The notes below the pieces were generated by a model. That model was not told the origin of the DNA. It worked only from the letters and a program-made list of their open reading frames with translations, and did no database searches. Below are positions 34,104-48,600 of a DNA stretch of 64,000 nt, one piece after another (positions within the stretch are counted from its first letter, which is position 1; each line of letters opens with the position of its first letter). Source of the stretch: Calocera cornea HHB12733. Taxonomy: Eukaryota; Basidiomycota; Dacrymycetes; Dacrymycetales; Dacrymycetaceae. The translations under genes and the position numbers were made by a program. The stretch spans positions 1 to 64,000 of the forward strand of contig KV424008.1 of NCBI GenBank assembly GCA_001632435.1, read 5' to 3'.

Positions 34104-35003
34104 AAGCAGTTCGGCGTGGGTCGGGCCCTGCGGGTGGGCGTGGGCGTGGGTGAGTGCGTTGGCAAGCAGGTTATTGTGGCCTGGCCGAGCGGGAAAGAGA
34201 GCGGGGCAGCGTGAGCGGGGACAAGGCCGTTACTCAGCCACAGGGGGCGGCGGGGGCGGACGTACGTGGATCTGAACCCAATGTGTCCATGCTCCGCCCA
34301 GACTTGGCCTCCTCTGTCTTCTCTCCGCCTCAATGACGGCGATCGCCTGCGCGCGCTCTCCCTCGCGCCGTTCCTGCGTTCGCGTGCAGGTCAAAGGCGC
34401 GGCGAGGTGTGTAGCCGCGAGATCAGGGTGCGCGAGGCGGGCACGAAGCAGGCGCGGGGGTTCGAGGACGGTGGTGACGCGGGGTGTGCAATGGCAGTCC
34501 AGTGCACGGGCGTTCCTGGCCTAGCAGAAGCAGCAGGGAGGGTCAGCGTGCTGCTGCGATGCGCGACGAGAGGAGGTGTGTGCTTGAGCGCCGATGGACA
34601 AAATGATAAACTTGGCCAGGGGCGGCGGGAGAAAATGGGACCCTCCGGGCGTGTGAATTGCTCCCGCCGCGGGCTGTATGCGCCCAAAGGGGGGGGCTGC
34701 ACACTGACGTCGCTCTATAGGATCCCACTCACCTCTGCTCGCACGGGGGAATGCACAGTGCAGTGCGGTGCGCGGTGCTGCTCAGTCGTCCAATGTGAGC
34801 AGCGGCGTGGGCGTGGGCGTGGGCGTGGGCGGGGTAGCGCTCTCCCGGTGGGCACACAAATCTGCATTCAGACTCCGCCCCCACCAGCGCCCATATGGTC
34901 GGCCCGCCCTCTCGGCACCCCTCCTGCTCACGTGGCAGACTCATGTGTGGCGCCCTGGCCCTGCCCCTCGCTCACCCAAACGACCGCCGCACAGTGATCA
35001 GGC
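34104..35003. promoter_or_regulatory. Shared promoter region of NST1 and HAL2
   Basis: Nine hundred bp separate the NST1 start from the HAL2 start. GTGGGC-type hexamer repeats lie on both sides, at about 34134-34152 and 34803-34830. ORFs here are GC-rich and lack family features. I cannot name transcription-factor sites with confidence. Confidence 0.5.
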
Positions 35004-36147
35004 ATGGCCGCCGCCTTCGCGCTCGAAAAGCAGGTAGCGATCTCGGCCGTGCTGCGCGCCTGCCGCCTCACCTCCTCCGTCTTCAACAAGCTCGTCACCG
35101 CCGAGACAGTGACCAAGAACGACAAGTCCCCCGTCACGGTCGCGGACTACGCCGCGCAGGCCGTCATCAACACCCTCCTCTCGCGCGCGTTCCCGCAGGA
35201 CCCCATCGTCGGCGAGGAAGATGCAAAGGTGCTCCGCGCACCGGAGACGGAGGAGCACAGGGGGCTCAGGGCGCACGTAGTCGCCCTGGCGAACGATGCC
35301 CTCTCCCCTCCGCCTACGGCGGACGAGCGCGCAGAGTGGGGTGTCGGCGCCTCGCGCACTGCCGACGAGCTGCTGGACGCGATCGACCGGGGGATGTACG
35401 AGGGCGGCTCCACGGGCCGGATGTGGGCGCTCGACCCGATCGACGGGACGAAGGGGTTCCTGCGCGGGGGCCAGTACGCCGTGTGCCTCGCGCTGATCGT
35501 GGACTCTGTGGTGGAGCTCGGGGTCATGGGCTGCCCGAACCTGCCCGTGGACTTCCTCAAGCCCGACGGGGAGAAGGGGTGCCTGTTCGTCGCTGTGCGC
35601 GGCCAGGGCGCCGCTACGGTGCGTCTCCGTCCCCGTCTGCTCCCCACCAACGACCACAGTCCCTCGTACTGACCAGACGCGGACGGCGACGCAGCGCTCG
35701 CTCTCCTCGCCAACGCTGCACGCGCTCACGCTCCCGCCCGTGCCGGCCTCCTCCTACCAACTGCTCGAATCCCTCGAAGCCGCCCATTCCTCCCACTCCT
35801 TCTCCGCCCTCTTCTCCCAGAAACTCGGCATCACCCGCCCGCCCCTGCGCATGGACAGCCAGGCGAAGTACTGCGCCCTCGCCCGCGGGGAGGGCGCGAT
35901 CTATTTGAGGATGCCGACGGGCGTCGGGTACAGGGAGAAGATATGGGACCATGCGAGCGGGAGCGTGCTCGTCACTGAGGCTGGCGGGGTCATCACGGAC
36001 TCGCGCGGGCTGCCGCTGAACTTTGGTCTGGGGAGGACACTGGGGGAAAACTTTGGCATCGTCGCTGCCAATAAGCAGGTGCATGCGCGCGCCATCGAGG
36101 TCATCAAGGAGGTCAAGGAGGAGGAGGCGAAGATGCTGTCTGTGTGA
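35004..36147 (+). CDS. HAL2: 3'(2'),5'-bisphosphate nucleotidase (HAL2/MET22 type)
   Basis: Two exons (35004..35618 and 35677..36147) give 361 residues; a second acceptor 18 nt downstream is also in frame. The enzyme hydrolyses PAP, a by-product of sulfate assimilation, to AMP and is a lithium- and sodium-sensitive target. Metal-binding motifs of the inositol monophosphatase superfamily are plain: SPVTVADYAAQ, GEED (70-73), DPIDGTKGF (144-152), and WDHASGSVLVTEAGG near the C-terminus. Length is close to yeast Met22 (357). The stop lies 100 bp from that of the RecQ gene (convergent). Confidence 0.93.
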
Positions 36148-36247
36148 GGGGGGAGATGGAGATACACTTGGGAATCACATTGCAAGGAATAGAACAAGAT
36201 GTTATAATGTAACAGTGATACCGATACTCCTGGTGCAGGCCAACCCG

Positions 36248-39235
<2,988 letters not shown>

Positions 39236-39927
39236 CCCGGGTATCGTGCAGTTGGTATATGCGGTGGACGCCTACGAGAGAGAAGTGAAACGAAGCAGCA
39301 AGAGCAGCATCCAGAGTCTTCTGCTACGAATGCTGATGCCGGTTATTGTCCGCGAGTGGCAAACGCGTCTGGCGCGGCGCGTCCCAGAAGATGTCAGTCG
39401 GGTGTAAGGGACCCAGCTTCTTGCATCAGACTCCGCGGCTACTTCCGCTGCTTCTATTCACGGTCCGACCCACGAAGCGATGACGTCTTTCACCCTGAAA
39501 TCCTTCTTGTGCGGTTCCTGATGGCCCGGTTTGTCCGCCCCCGCGCCCGTCCATCAAGCCAAACCGCTGGGGTTAGGCGCAAGCCGAGTTTCCCACACCC
39601 AGCGAGCGCATCACGTCCCCGGCGTCGCGCCTATCGAGGACACGTCGCGACAATTTTATTATTGGCCCCGTTGTCTCGATGAAACAGGTTGGGAAACAGT
39701 ACAGTAATTGGTGAATGGATGGGCCGCGCGCGTGTTCCGAATAGCGAGATAGAGACGGCGTCGTCCCCTAAAACGCCCTCTGCTTCTGCTTAGCTCAGGG
39801 CAGTCTGTTGCTCACGCCCGACCACTCAGCAGCAGCCGTCCTCGCACGCCCACGCCTATCGCTCCCTATCCTATCTCTGCCCCGTCTTGGCCACCCACTT
39901 TGACCCGCACCCGCCCATCGCCCCTGT
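39236..39927. promoter_or_regulatory. Divergent promoter region, RecQ gene and carbonic anhydrase
   Basis: About 690 bp lies between divergent starts. If translation of the anhydrase starts at the inner ATG (40288), the region is about 1.05 kb. No additional gene is supported. Confidence 0.5.
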
Positions 39928-41072
39928 GTGCACACGTCGTTCCCGCGCGTGACAGCCGCCCTTCCTTGCACGTCGACACTGCGCAACATTAATAGCAACC
40001 GCCGCCTTGGGCCGCTATCAGCACCAGCCTTCGTCACGCTGTGCCGGCTGAACCTGCCCGTGTGCCTATGGCCGCGGCGCGCTTCTGTGCCCTTCCAGCC
40101 CGCCTTTAGATCAGTAGGAACCAGACCGCACCTCCGCACAACGGGAATCACCCCGGCCCCCACCCCGCCCAACCACCATATAACCGCTCGCTTGCTCTCC
40201 TCCTCCTCCTCCCCCCTTCGCCCCTTTGTGACTGCCCCTCCCTCGCTGCTCATACCCCTCCCTCGTCCCACCCTCAAGCCCCACCCAATGCTATCCCAAG
40301 CCACCAACGGCCATGCCGCGCCCGTCACCACCGGACCCGTCGTATCGTCCTCCTTCCCGCTCATCGCCCGCCTCATGGACCAGAACGAGCGCTGGGCCGC
40401 GGACGTCAAGGCGCTCGAGCCCGACTTCTTCCAGAACTCCGCCAAGGGCCAGACGCCCAAGGTCCTCTGGATCGGATGCTCCGACTCGCGCGTGCCTGAG
40501 ACCGTCAAGCTTGCTGCCAAGCCCGGCGAGATCTTCGTCACCAGGAATATTGCCAAGTACGTCCTCGACACTAGATATATGCGCATATACTCATACCTCT
40601 TTGTGTAGCCAATTCCATCCGAACGATGACTCTGCGTTGTCTGTCCTGACGTACGCTATCGAAAACCTGGGTGTCGAGCATGGTACGCCCCTTTCTTCCC
40701 GTGACTCTTCGCACACGCTGACTTCCCCCAGTGATTATCTGTGGCCACACCTCCTGCGGCGGCGTCGCCGCCTCCTACGAGCTGTCCAACACCACTCCCG
40801 CGCCTGCAGCAACCGCCCCGCTCATCCGCTGGCTCACGCCGCTCATCAAGCTCGCCCAATCCCACGGCTTCTCCGCCCAACCTGAGGCGGACGCGCTCCC
40901 CCAGCTGCTCGAGGCGAGCGTGAAGCAGCAAGTGCGGCACGTGGTGCACACGGACATCGTCCAGAACGCGTGGAAGCGCGGGAAGCACGTGTGGGTGCAC
41001 GGCTGGGTGTACGAGGTGGGCACCGGCCTGGTGCGCGACATGGGGTGCAGCGTCGGCCCGCTGGTCGAGTAG
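39928..41072 (+). CDS. Beta-carbonic anhydrase
   Basis: Exons 39928..40556, 40609..40682 and 40732..41072 give 347 residues from the first ATG, or 227 residues from the ATG at 40288. The zinc ligands and catalytic dyad of beta-class enzymes are present: CSDSR, a His in ICGHTSCGG, and the second Cys of that motif. The enzyme interconverts CO2 and bicarbonate. The first 120 residues are rich in Arg, Ser and Pro with few acids (ARLLSSSSSPLRPF), like a mitochondrial targeting peptide. The inner start gives a typical cytosolic length. Two products from alternative starts are plausible. I list the long form because the frame is open from 39928, but the inner start is at least as likely. Confidence 0.9.
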
Positions 41073-42828
41073 ATGACGACGAGATGAGATGATGATGGCG
41101 CGCGCGCGTGGTGCTGCGCAGATAATAGTGCTGCTGGGAAGCAGAAGAAGAAGAAGACTGTATCTCTTTGATGGCCTTAGATGCTTCACATGGTTGACGG
41201 AAACCGACTCGTTGTAGCTAGACACCAAACCAAACCCTCGTAACGACCCCTCACCCCATCCGTCCGTAGTTAGTTAACCTCACCCTCCTGTCCTACATAC
41301 CACCCCGCTTCCAGAATAACGATCCCCTCCCCAACGACCCCATTACGACTGTGCGTGATGTGAGTCCAATGGCCCCCGAAGCAAACGAGGAGGTGACTAT
41401 ATGCATGTCATTTTCTGTCCGTGACCAGTACGTGCGAGCGAGAGACTGTTGCGTTTCATTCTGATCAGGACGAGGATGGTATGTCAACCTCTTCGACCTC
41501 ATCCGCATCCGATAATATCAATATCGGGCTCATGTCCCGCCCTCTCACGCCTCTCTCCCAACCGCCTCCCGACCTCCTCCAGATACGCGATTGTGGTACG
41601 GCCCGCCCATTCCGAAATCACAACCCCACGGCGCCTGTCTGTCGTATCCAGCGCAGTCCACTTGGATAAGCACCGTGCCGACCATCCCTCCTGACGCACG
41701 TGCCCGCCCGCCTGGACGGCCCTTGGGGCGTCGAGGAGACGGTATGGCATGCCGCAGTTGGAGCATACGACGCGCGGTACGGTACGGTATGTAGCACATG
41801 CCGCTGGATGGGATACAGTACCCATTTCAGCTCTGAAGGGCTGGGATGAACCGAGGCGGATGAGTGTTCTGATAGGCAAGGAGGTCACGGTACGCACGTA
41901 GCCTATGATACTGTTACTGACACTGGTACGGTATGCTTCCAGCGGGATGGTTGGTTGCGTGAGTTTCGAGCTTCCGATCGAGCTTCGTACGAGCTACAGG
42001 CCACGCAGTCGACTGATTGGCGCGTAATAAGCGTGACGTTGAGCGCACAACACCGCAAGCCCGTGTCCAATCAAGTCCCAACTAGCTAGAGAGTCAGCGA
42101 CGGTATCGATCGAGTGTGGATGCTGGCAGCCAAGCTGCACGGACCGTGCGGGCATGTTACTGTATCATTAGTTATCCCTTCCGAGCTATGCCGCCTCTAC
42201 TTATTTGCTTCATCCTCTCCAACCTCTTGGAGACTCCGCCCCATCAGCGTTCGCCAAGATTCCACAAAACACCGCTCGGCCACGTTCTCGCGCACAATAC
42301 CCGGTCCCCAGCCCGCCCTGGCGCGTTACAGTGCTTACTGTATGCGCGTGTACATATCTCCGATGGAGCGGGAAGCGGAGGAGGATGTACATGCGTGCAT
42401 GGTATTTTCTGTATGTAACCAGTGCATGCGAGAGAGGCAGCTAGAGAGTGAGACACAGAGAGAAGAGAGAGTTCATGCATGCATATAGCAGGGGTTGGAT
42501 GGGAGTGAGAATGGGAATCGGAAGAGAGAGAGAGAGCGAGAGAGAGCGAGAGAGAGAGACGATGCTGACGCTGAACCGGAACAGGAGAGAGAGACCGCGA
42601 GTGTGCGTGAGGCGGGGAAACGAGCGAGCGACAGGCTGACCAGAGGGACGGAATGATGGTTCGTGGAGGTAGCTGGAGCTGAGGAGCGAGCGACCATGAG
42701 AATGAATGAATGAAGCACGAACATGAACATGAACATGAACGAACGCGCGCCTGCTCGCCCGCGGCTGGCAGGCGTGCAGGCAAGGCACGAGCAGCGGATT
42801 AAGGGGGAGCACATGGCCTGATCCGGGT
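41073..42828. other. Intergenic, repeat-rich
   Basis: About 1.75 kb lies between the carbonic anhydrase stop and the Rho-type GTPase stop. It holds a GA-rich simple repeat (about 42520-42562), an ATGAAC hexamer repeat (about 42716-42742) and two diverged copies of a roughly 100-bp segment (near 41350-41450 and 42335-42440). The only possible gene is the uncertain ORF listed separately. Confidence 0.5.
41499..41897 (-). CDS. Possible small protein with CxxC motif (uncertain)
   Basis: This ORF of about 132 codons contains RVVCSNCGMPYRLLDAPRAV, which looks like half of a zinc ribbon, then a reasonable helical C-terminus (YLEEVGRRLGERRERAGHE). I do not recognise a family, no partner cysteine pair is obvious, and intron borders are not clear. 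It could be a real small gene with unresolved exons, or chance. Confidence 0.25.
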   Translation of the reverse strand: MRTVTSLPIRTLIRLGSSQPFRAEMGTVSHPAACATYRTVPRVVCSNCGMPYRLLDAPRAVQAGGHVRQEGWSARCLSKWTALDTTDRRRGVVISEWAGRTTIAYLEEVGRRLGERRERAGHEPDIDIIGCG

Positions 42829-44022
42829 TTAGACAATAACGCAGCACCCCGTCTTCTCCTCCCTCTCGAGCCGCCGGCCCATGCTCGGCACCTCCCCGCT
42901 GCGCCTCCTGCCGCCCGTCCCGCCCGCCCCGCCCGCGCCCTCCCGCATCAGCATGGCCGCGCGCGTGGCGGCCTCGAAGACGTCGTCGACGCCCTCGTTC
43001 TTGAGCGCGGAGCACTCCTTGTACGCGCGCGCACCGATGTCCGCCGCCATTTGCTCGCCTCGCGCGCGGAGCACATACGGGTACGAGACTCCGGGCGTCG
43101 CGTTGCCGTTGTAGGGCGCGTCGGGCGGTCGCAGGTCCGCCTTGCACCCGACGAGGAGTACGGGGACTTGCGGCCCGCAGATGGAGCGCACCTCCTCGAT
43201 CCACTGCCGGGACGTTAGTGAGGCCCCACGGGGTGGGAAGAAAGACGCACCTTGACCGACACGTTTTCTAACGAGTCGGGCGTGTCGATGGCAAAGGCGA
43301 TGAGGATGACGTGGCTCTTGGAGTAGGATAGCGGGCGGAGTCGCTGTCAGAAAATATGAGCACAGTGTCCACCCTTTCCGCCCGCTGAAGCGCACCTCAT
43401 ACTCCTCCTGACCTCTGAACCTCGCATCAGTACCATGTCCCAGAGCAGAAGGTGACAGCGGGGCTCACGCGGTGTCCCAAAGCGCCAGCTGCACGGGCTT
43501 CCCATCGAGCCGAATCTCTGCGACGTAGTTTTCGAAGATTGCTGGAAGAAGGATCAGCACGCTGTCGTCCGACGCGATCGGGGACAAAGGAGAGAACGGG
43601 GAGCGTCCAGCGCGGCAGCCCGGGGAGGGGGGGAGGGGGGCGGGCGAGCTGCGCGCCGAAAGCGGGCACGCAGCGACGATTTGGGGTGCGAGCACGACGG
43701 AATTGGGGTGCCCGCGGTCCCCCCCTCCCCAAGCCCCGTTGCCCAGATCGCCGGGCGCGGCGTGGGGGATGATACGATCAGGAAGGGTGCACTCACTCGG
43801 CTCGTACTCCTTCGGAAACTCGCCCATGGCGAACACGCACAGCAAGCTGTCAGGCACCGTCAGCGGGTATATAACGCAGGGCAAACGGGCGGGAGACGCA
43901 CCTCGTCTTGCCGCACGCACCGTCCCCTACGATAACGAGCTTCCTCCTGATCTGCGTTTCCCTCAGTGCGGGCGTGCGGGGTGAATGGAAGGGGTGCTTA
44001 CCGCCTGCTGGGAGGAGGACAT
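42829..44022 (-). CDS. Rho-family small GTPase, Rho2-like
   Basis: Seven exons (44002..44022, 43902..43951, 43797..43846, 43469..43541, 43396..43414, 43251..43343, 42829..43203) give 226 residues. The first coding exon is 21 nt and one internal exon only 19 nt. The nucleotide-binding motifs are GDGACGKTS (16-24), the effector loop PTIFENYV (from 40), DTAGQEEY (63-70) and GCKADL. The [15 protein letters not shown] insert region marks a Rho GTPase. The C-terminus GCCVIV ends in a CAAX box for geranylgeranylation, preceded by an RRR basic patch. It acts at the plasma membrane in cell wall and polarity control. Rho2 is favoured over Rho1 or Rho3 from memory only. Intron 3 is 255 nt, unusually long here. 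Confidence 0.9.
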
Positions 44023-46342
44023 GACGGAGGAGGGCTACGCGCTTTTGGAGAGCGGGCAGAGGGTGATAAGAGGGGGGTTGTGGGCGGTGGACGTATATAC
44101 GGCGGAGGCGGGTCGGCGGCGGGAGGGTGTGGGGGGTGGAAGCGGTGTGGTGCGGTGTGGGTGTGGTGCGGTGCGTGCCGGGGAGGCGGCGAGGGAGGGA
44201 GGGACGAGGGGGGGTGGAAGCTGTCTAGCACAGCGAGCGGTGTGCGAGTGGGAGGCGAGGTGGGGACGCGGCTGGGTGTATACGGCGAGCAGCGCAGGCG
44301 ACGCCCGGCGGTCGGCACGAATCCGGAACGGGCGGCGAGGGAGCGAAGACGGGCGAAGCGGATGACGTTGCCGCGCTTGCGTGCTGCGTGCTGCGTGCTC
44401 AAGCCCAGGGCCGGCGCGGTCGGTCGAGGCCCGTGCGTGCCCAGTTAGGCGTAGAAACAGAAGCGGCGATGGGATGCAGTAATCGTCGACGATGCTGATG
44501 ATGCCGACACTGCCCTGCTGGACCCGGCCTCCCGTCCGTTCTTGTCTTCTGCGACCTCGTGAGGATTCTGCCAAGGTGCGAGCGCCGCGAACGGGCGGTG
44601 CCACGGGAATGGGGAAAGCGCCGCCACGCTCCAGGGGCCCAGGGGCGGTGCTCTGCAGATCCCGGCAAGACGCGAGCCGCCGCCGGTGCCACAAAGGGGT
44701 ACCGTTATGCATGTAGAGCAGAGCTACATGGACTGCTTTTATGGTCCTTGGGAAACAGGGAATGACTCGACCGGAAATACAGCCAGTCACTGCTCGGAGT
44801 CTGCACAGACCACCACATCGACTCCTCGGAACTGATCAACGTAACGCATGTACTCCCCCGACCGACCAGGGCAAGGACGACTGGAGGCACCCTGCCATCC
44901 CACATCCCATCCTCATCCCCGGATCCGCTCTCTCATCCCCTCCCAACCTATGCTACATCCCCACCCCATCCATCGCTCTCTCAATCCACTCTTTCACGCC
45001 TTCACGCAGCTACCCCAGCCGCTGGGAAGCCGCTGATAACCCAAGGCTTGGCACTGGTACTGTGCCGATGTGCCAGTGCCCCTGGGCCCTGGCGCCCGGC
45101 GTGCGGCAGCTCCCGTCCGAGTTTACGCCGTCCGAGCGCCGTGCTCTCTCGTTACAATAAATGAGGCTCACCGTGGCTGTTGGCGTGGGGGGGGGTTGCA
45201 CGAAGCGCTCGCCGTCTGCACGATACATGCACTCACTCACTCACTCACTACGACTCGCACATGCGCTGCACGTGCACGACGGTGCACTAGCCCCGCAAAA
45301 CGCACTGACCCGCCCGCAACCGGGAAAGCCCACCTCCTGCCAGGCCCCGCTGCGCGCAGTGCAGCACCCTACCGAGTCACCACCGTCCATGCAAAGCCAT
45401 GCAAATCGGGCCATCATTCATCCCCCAAGCCGCTATGTATGCATAGGATCTCAGTGCCCGTAATCCATCGTCCATCGTCCATCGTCCATCGATCCCTCCT
45501 ACAGCCCATCGATAGAACACCCTTCTTTTTTCCACCGGCAACCGTGTCGGGAATGCAATACTGTATTCACGCGCACTAGCGCCGTCGTCCCGGGCACAGG
45601 ACGGGACGGACGACGGTGCTTCTTTTTCCGGGAGAACGGGCGGGGGCGGCGTGGGGAAGCTGGGTAGGCCGACGGCAGCGGCTTTTGTCGCTCTTCGCGT
45701 TTTCTCGCTTTTTTTTGCGGATGAAACTGAAAGCGGGCGCACAGGGGGAAAGAAAAGAAGCAATCTGTAAACCATTATTACGGTAAGTCCAGCGAGATTG
45801 ATATTAATTACACAGAGTCACCGTCTACCGCTTGGCTTCTTCGGCAGGTGGCGCAGATACGCTCGTCCCGGAGGACGGGCTGTGCTGTGCAATGCCGTCT
45901 TGCGTTGCACGTGCTAGGTAAATGAACTGCATGTGTGCGTAAGCATAAGCGCCCGTGCGAAGCGGGCGGCGGAGCGGAACGGCGTGCTGGGGGCGTGCGG
46001 AGGGGCCGGATGTTTGGTTTTCCCTCTTCGGGGGCTGCTTGTGTCCTAATCGAGTAACTGCACGACCCATTTCGGGCAATGGCGAGGTGGGCGCTGCCGC
46101 CCTGAGATTTGCAGGGACGGCCGATACGGATGCACTGGCATGCGACGGACGCGTGACGTCATTGGGACTCGCGCCGTCCGATCCCTGCCTCCCTCTTCCG
46201 TGCCGCCTCCTGCCCAGATCGGACTCCCGCAACACTTCACCTGCACTCACAAACATAAACGTAGGATGGCGCTCTTATGCTCGGCGTTCTCCATCTCCCC
46301 CCGCCGTTCAGAGCACAGACAGCGAGGGTAGCGTTCGGCAGC
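44023..46342. other. Long intergenic region with simple repeats
   Basis: About 2.3 kb lies between divergent starts (GTPase minus, photolyase plus). I see a CACT tetramer repeat near 45230-45250 and four exact TCCATCG heptamers at 45464..45491. Overlapping GC-rich ORFs occur, but none has domain features. It presumably contains both promoters and leaders. Confidence 0.5.
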
Positions 46343-48577
46343 ATGGCACGCGCTACGAGGAGCTCGACCAAGCAGACGACGCTCACGCAGTACACCACTT
46401 CCCCAGCTAAAGACAAGGCGAACGGCAGGCATAAGGCTGAGAGCGACGAAGAGGGGCCGAAACACGCAAATGGTAAGCGACGTGCCCCATCCTCCTCTCC
46501 GCCCCCATCCAAACGCACCCGTCCCAACGCCCTCTCCTCCAAAGCCTCCCCAACCGCAGCCGCGAACGCACTTGCCGACCCGGCCTCCGAGAGCACACCC
46601 TCCAAAGCGCGCTCCTCCAACCCGGCCAACAAAGTCGGCAACGTCGACACGCACCCCAACCCCCCCGGCGCAGACGCGCCAGTGGTGAAGGACAAGATCG
46701 CCTCTGCGGGCGCGGGGGCGCGGGTGGATGCGGATCCGCCCGTGGGGAGGCTGGAGCGCGCGCTGGAGGAGCACCGGAAGGGCTGGAAGGGGGGGAGGGG
46801 GAGGGGCGAGTGTGTGGTCTATTGGATGAGGATGGAGGATATGCGGCGTGCGTTTTCGGCAGTTTCCTCGCGCATATATAGTGCTGATGAGGCGTGTACA
46901 GTGAAGGACAATCGCGCCCTCTCCCTCGCAGCTTCGATCGCACAGGAGGAGAGTCTTCCCATCCTTGCGGTCTTCCTCTTTTCCCCAGGTGACTATGAGG
47001 CACACGACCGCTCTCCCCGGCGTATCGACTTCATGCTACGCAACCTGCGCTCCCTCCGCAAGTCCTTTCAGGAGCTCAACATTCCCCTGTTCACCGCTTC
47101 CCACGACCAGCGCTACTCGCTCCCGAAGAAGCTTGTCGAGGTGTGCGACGAGTTCGGTGCGAATGCAGTGTGTGCGAACGTCGAGTATGAGGTGGACGAG
47201 CTGCGGAGGGACGAAAGTGTTGTGCGCCTGGCGGGGGGAAAAGGGATCAGGTGCGAGTTCGTGCATGATAAGTGCGTCGTCAAGCCGGGCTTGGTATTGA
47301 CGAAGGAGGGCAAGCCCGTAAGCCACCGACTTCACACTCGAGCATTCGCGCCCTGACAGTGATACAGTACACGGTCTACAGCCCATGGCTGCGCAATTGG
47401 ATCTCCATTGTTCAGAGCGATCCTTCGAATCTAGAATGCGCTTCGCCTATACAAGCCAACCCCAGCTCTCTACCATCCAAGCTCGACAAGCTGCTGAAGA
47501 ACCCAACTCCGATACCCGACCATATCCCGGGGTTCGAGTGCAAAGACAGCGACAAAATGTCCGTGTTCTGGCCCGAGGGCGAAGAGGTAGCTGCGGAGGT
47601 TCTGCGGAGGTTCTTACACACGAAAGCAAGGAAGGAGCAGCTCGGAGGTGGGAAGGGAGTGCTCGCTCCAGGCGAAGTCGAGGACGCGAAGCACAGCCGA
47701 GCCATGAAGTACAGTGACGCCCGAAACGACGCGGACAAAGACTCGAGCTCGAGGCTGAGCCCGTACCTTGCGAGCGGCGTCATCTCCGCGAGGGAGTGCT
47801 TGCGGCAGGCTGTCGCGTTCAGTGGCCGGAAGAAGCTCGAAGCTAGTGATCGGAGCGACGGTGTGCAGATGTGGACGCAGGAAGTTGCCTGGCGCGACTT
47901 CTACACCCACATCCTGGCTGCCTTTCCGCGTGTCTCGATGGGGCGGCCGTTCCTCGAGAAGTTCAACGATGTCAAGTGGGAAGTCGACGAGGAGAAGCTG
48001 CAGGCGTTCAAGGATGGCAAGACCGGCTATCCCATTGTGGATGCGGCCATGCGCCAGTGCAAGGAGATGGGCTGGATGCACAATCGCCCGCGGATGATCG
48101 CGGCCAGCTTCTTGGTCAAGGACTTGATGCTCGACTGGAGGCTGGGCGAGAGGTACTTTATGCAGTCATTCATCGATGGAGACCTGGCGAGCAACAATGG
48201 GGGATGGCAGTGGACTGCCTCGACCGGAACTGGTGAGTACGCGAAAGCCGGTGCCCGCAAAGTTCTCATTTTGCGCCAGACCCACAGCCATACTTCAGAA
48301 TATTCCATCCGACCAATCAGGGAGAGAAAGCTGACCCATCGGGTGATTACATTCGGCATTTTGTCCCGGAACTGCGACACTTGAAGGGCAAAGGTGAGGG
48401 TGCCGTTGCCAAAGATACGAAAGCATGTGACTTACCATTGATCTAGTGATTTATGCGCCCTCCGAGCATATGCCAGCTGCAGAGTTCAAGAAGTTGGGCT
48501 ATCCGGCGCCCATCGTCGACCATAAATTTGCCAGGGAGCGGGCGTTGCGGAGGTACAAGAACCCAGGTTCCGAATAA
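46343..48577 (+). CDS. PHR1: Deoxyribodipyrimidine photolyase (CPD photolyase)
   Basis: Five exons (46343..46847, 46902..47317, 47368..48232, 48280..48393, 48447..48577) give 676 residues. The enzyme uses light and FAD to reverse UV-induced cyclobutane dimers. The N-terminal antenna domain ([19 protein letters not shown] after splicing) and the FAD domain are clear: [44 protein letters not shown] and [20 protein letters not shown]. It looks like the class I fungal type that can work in nucleus and mitochondria. The first 150 residues are disordered, with basic stretches ([13 protein letters not shown]) that could be nuclear signals. An in-frame ATG at 46277 would add 22 residues; I prefer [10 protein letters not shown]. 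Confidence 0.93.
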
Positions 48578-48600
48578 TACAGTGGAGAGTCGACATTCGA

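Noticed and set aside
34768..35037. Short ORFs in the NST1-HAL2 promoter made of GV repeats
   Set aside because: They come from the GTGGGC hexamer repeat and overlap the HAL2 start.
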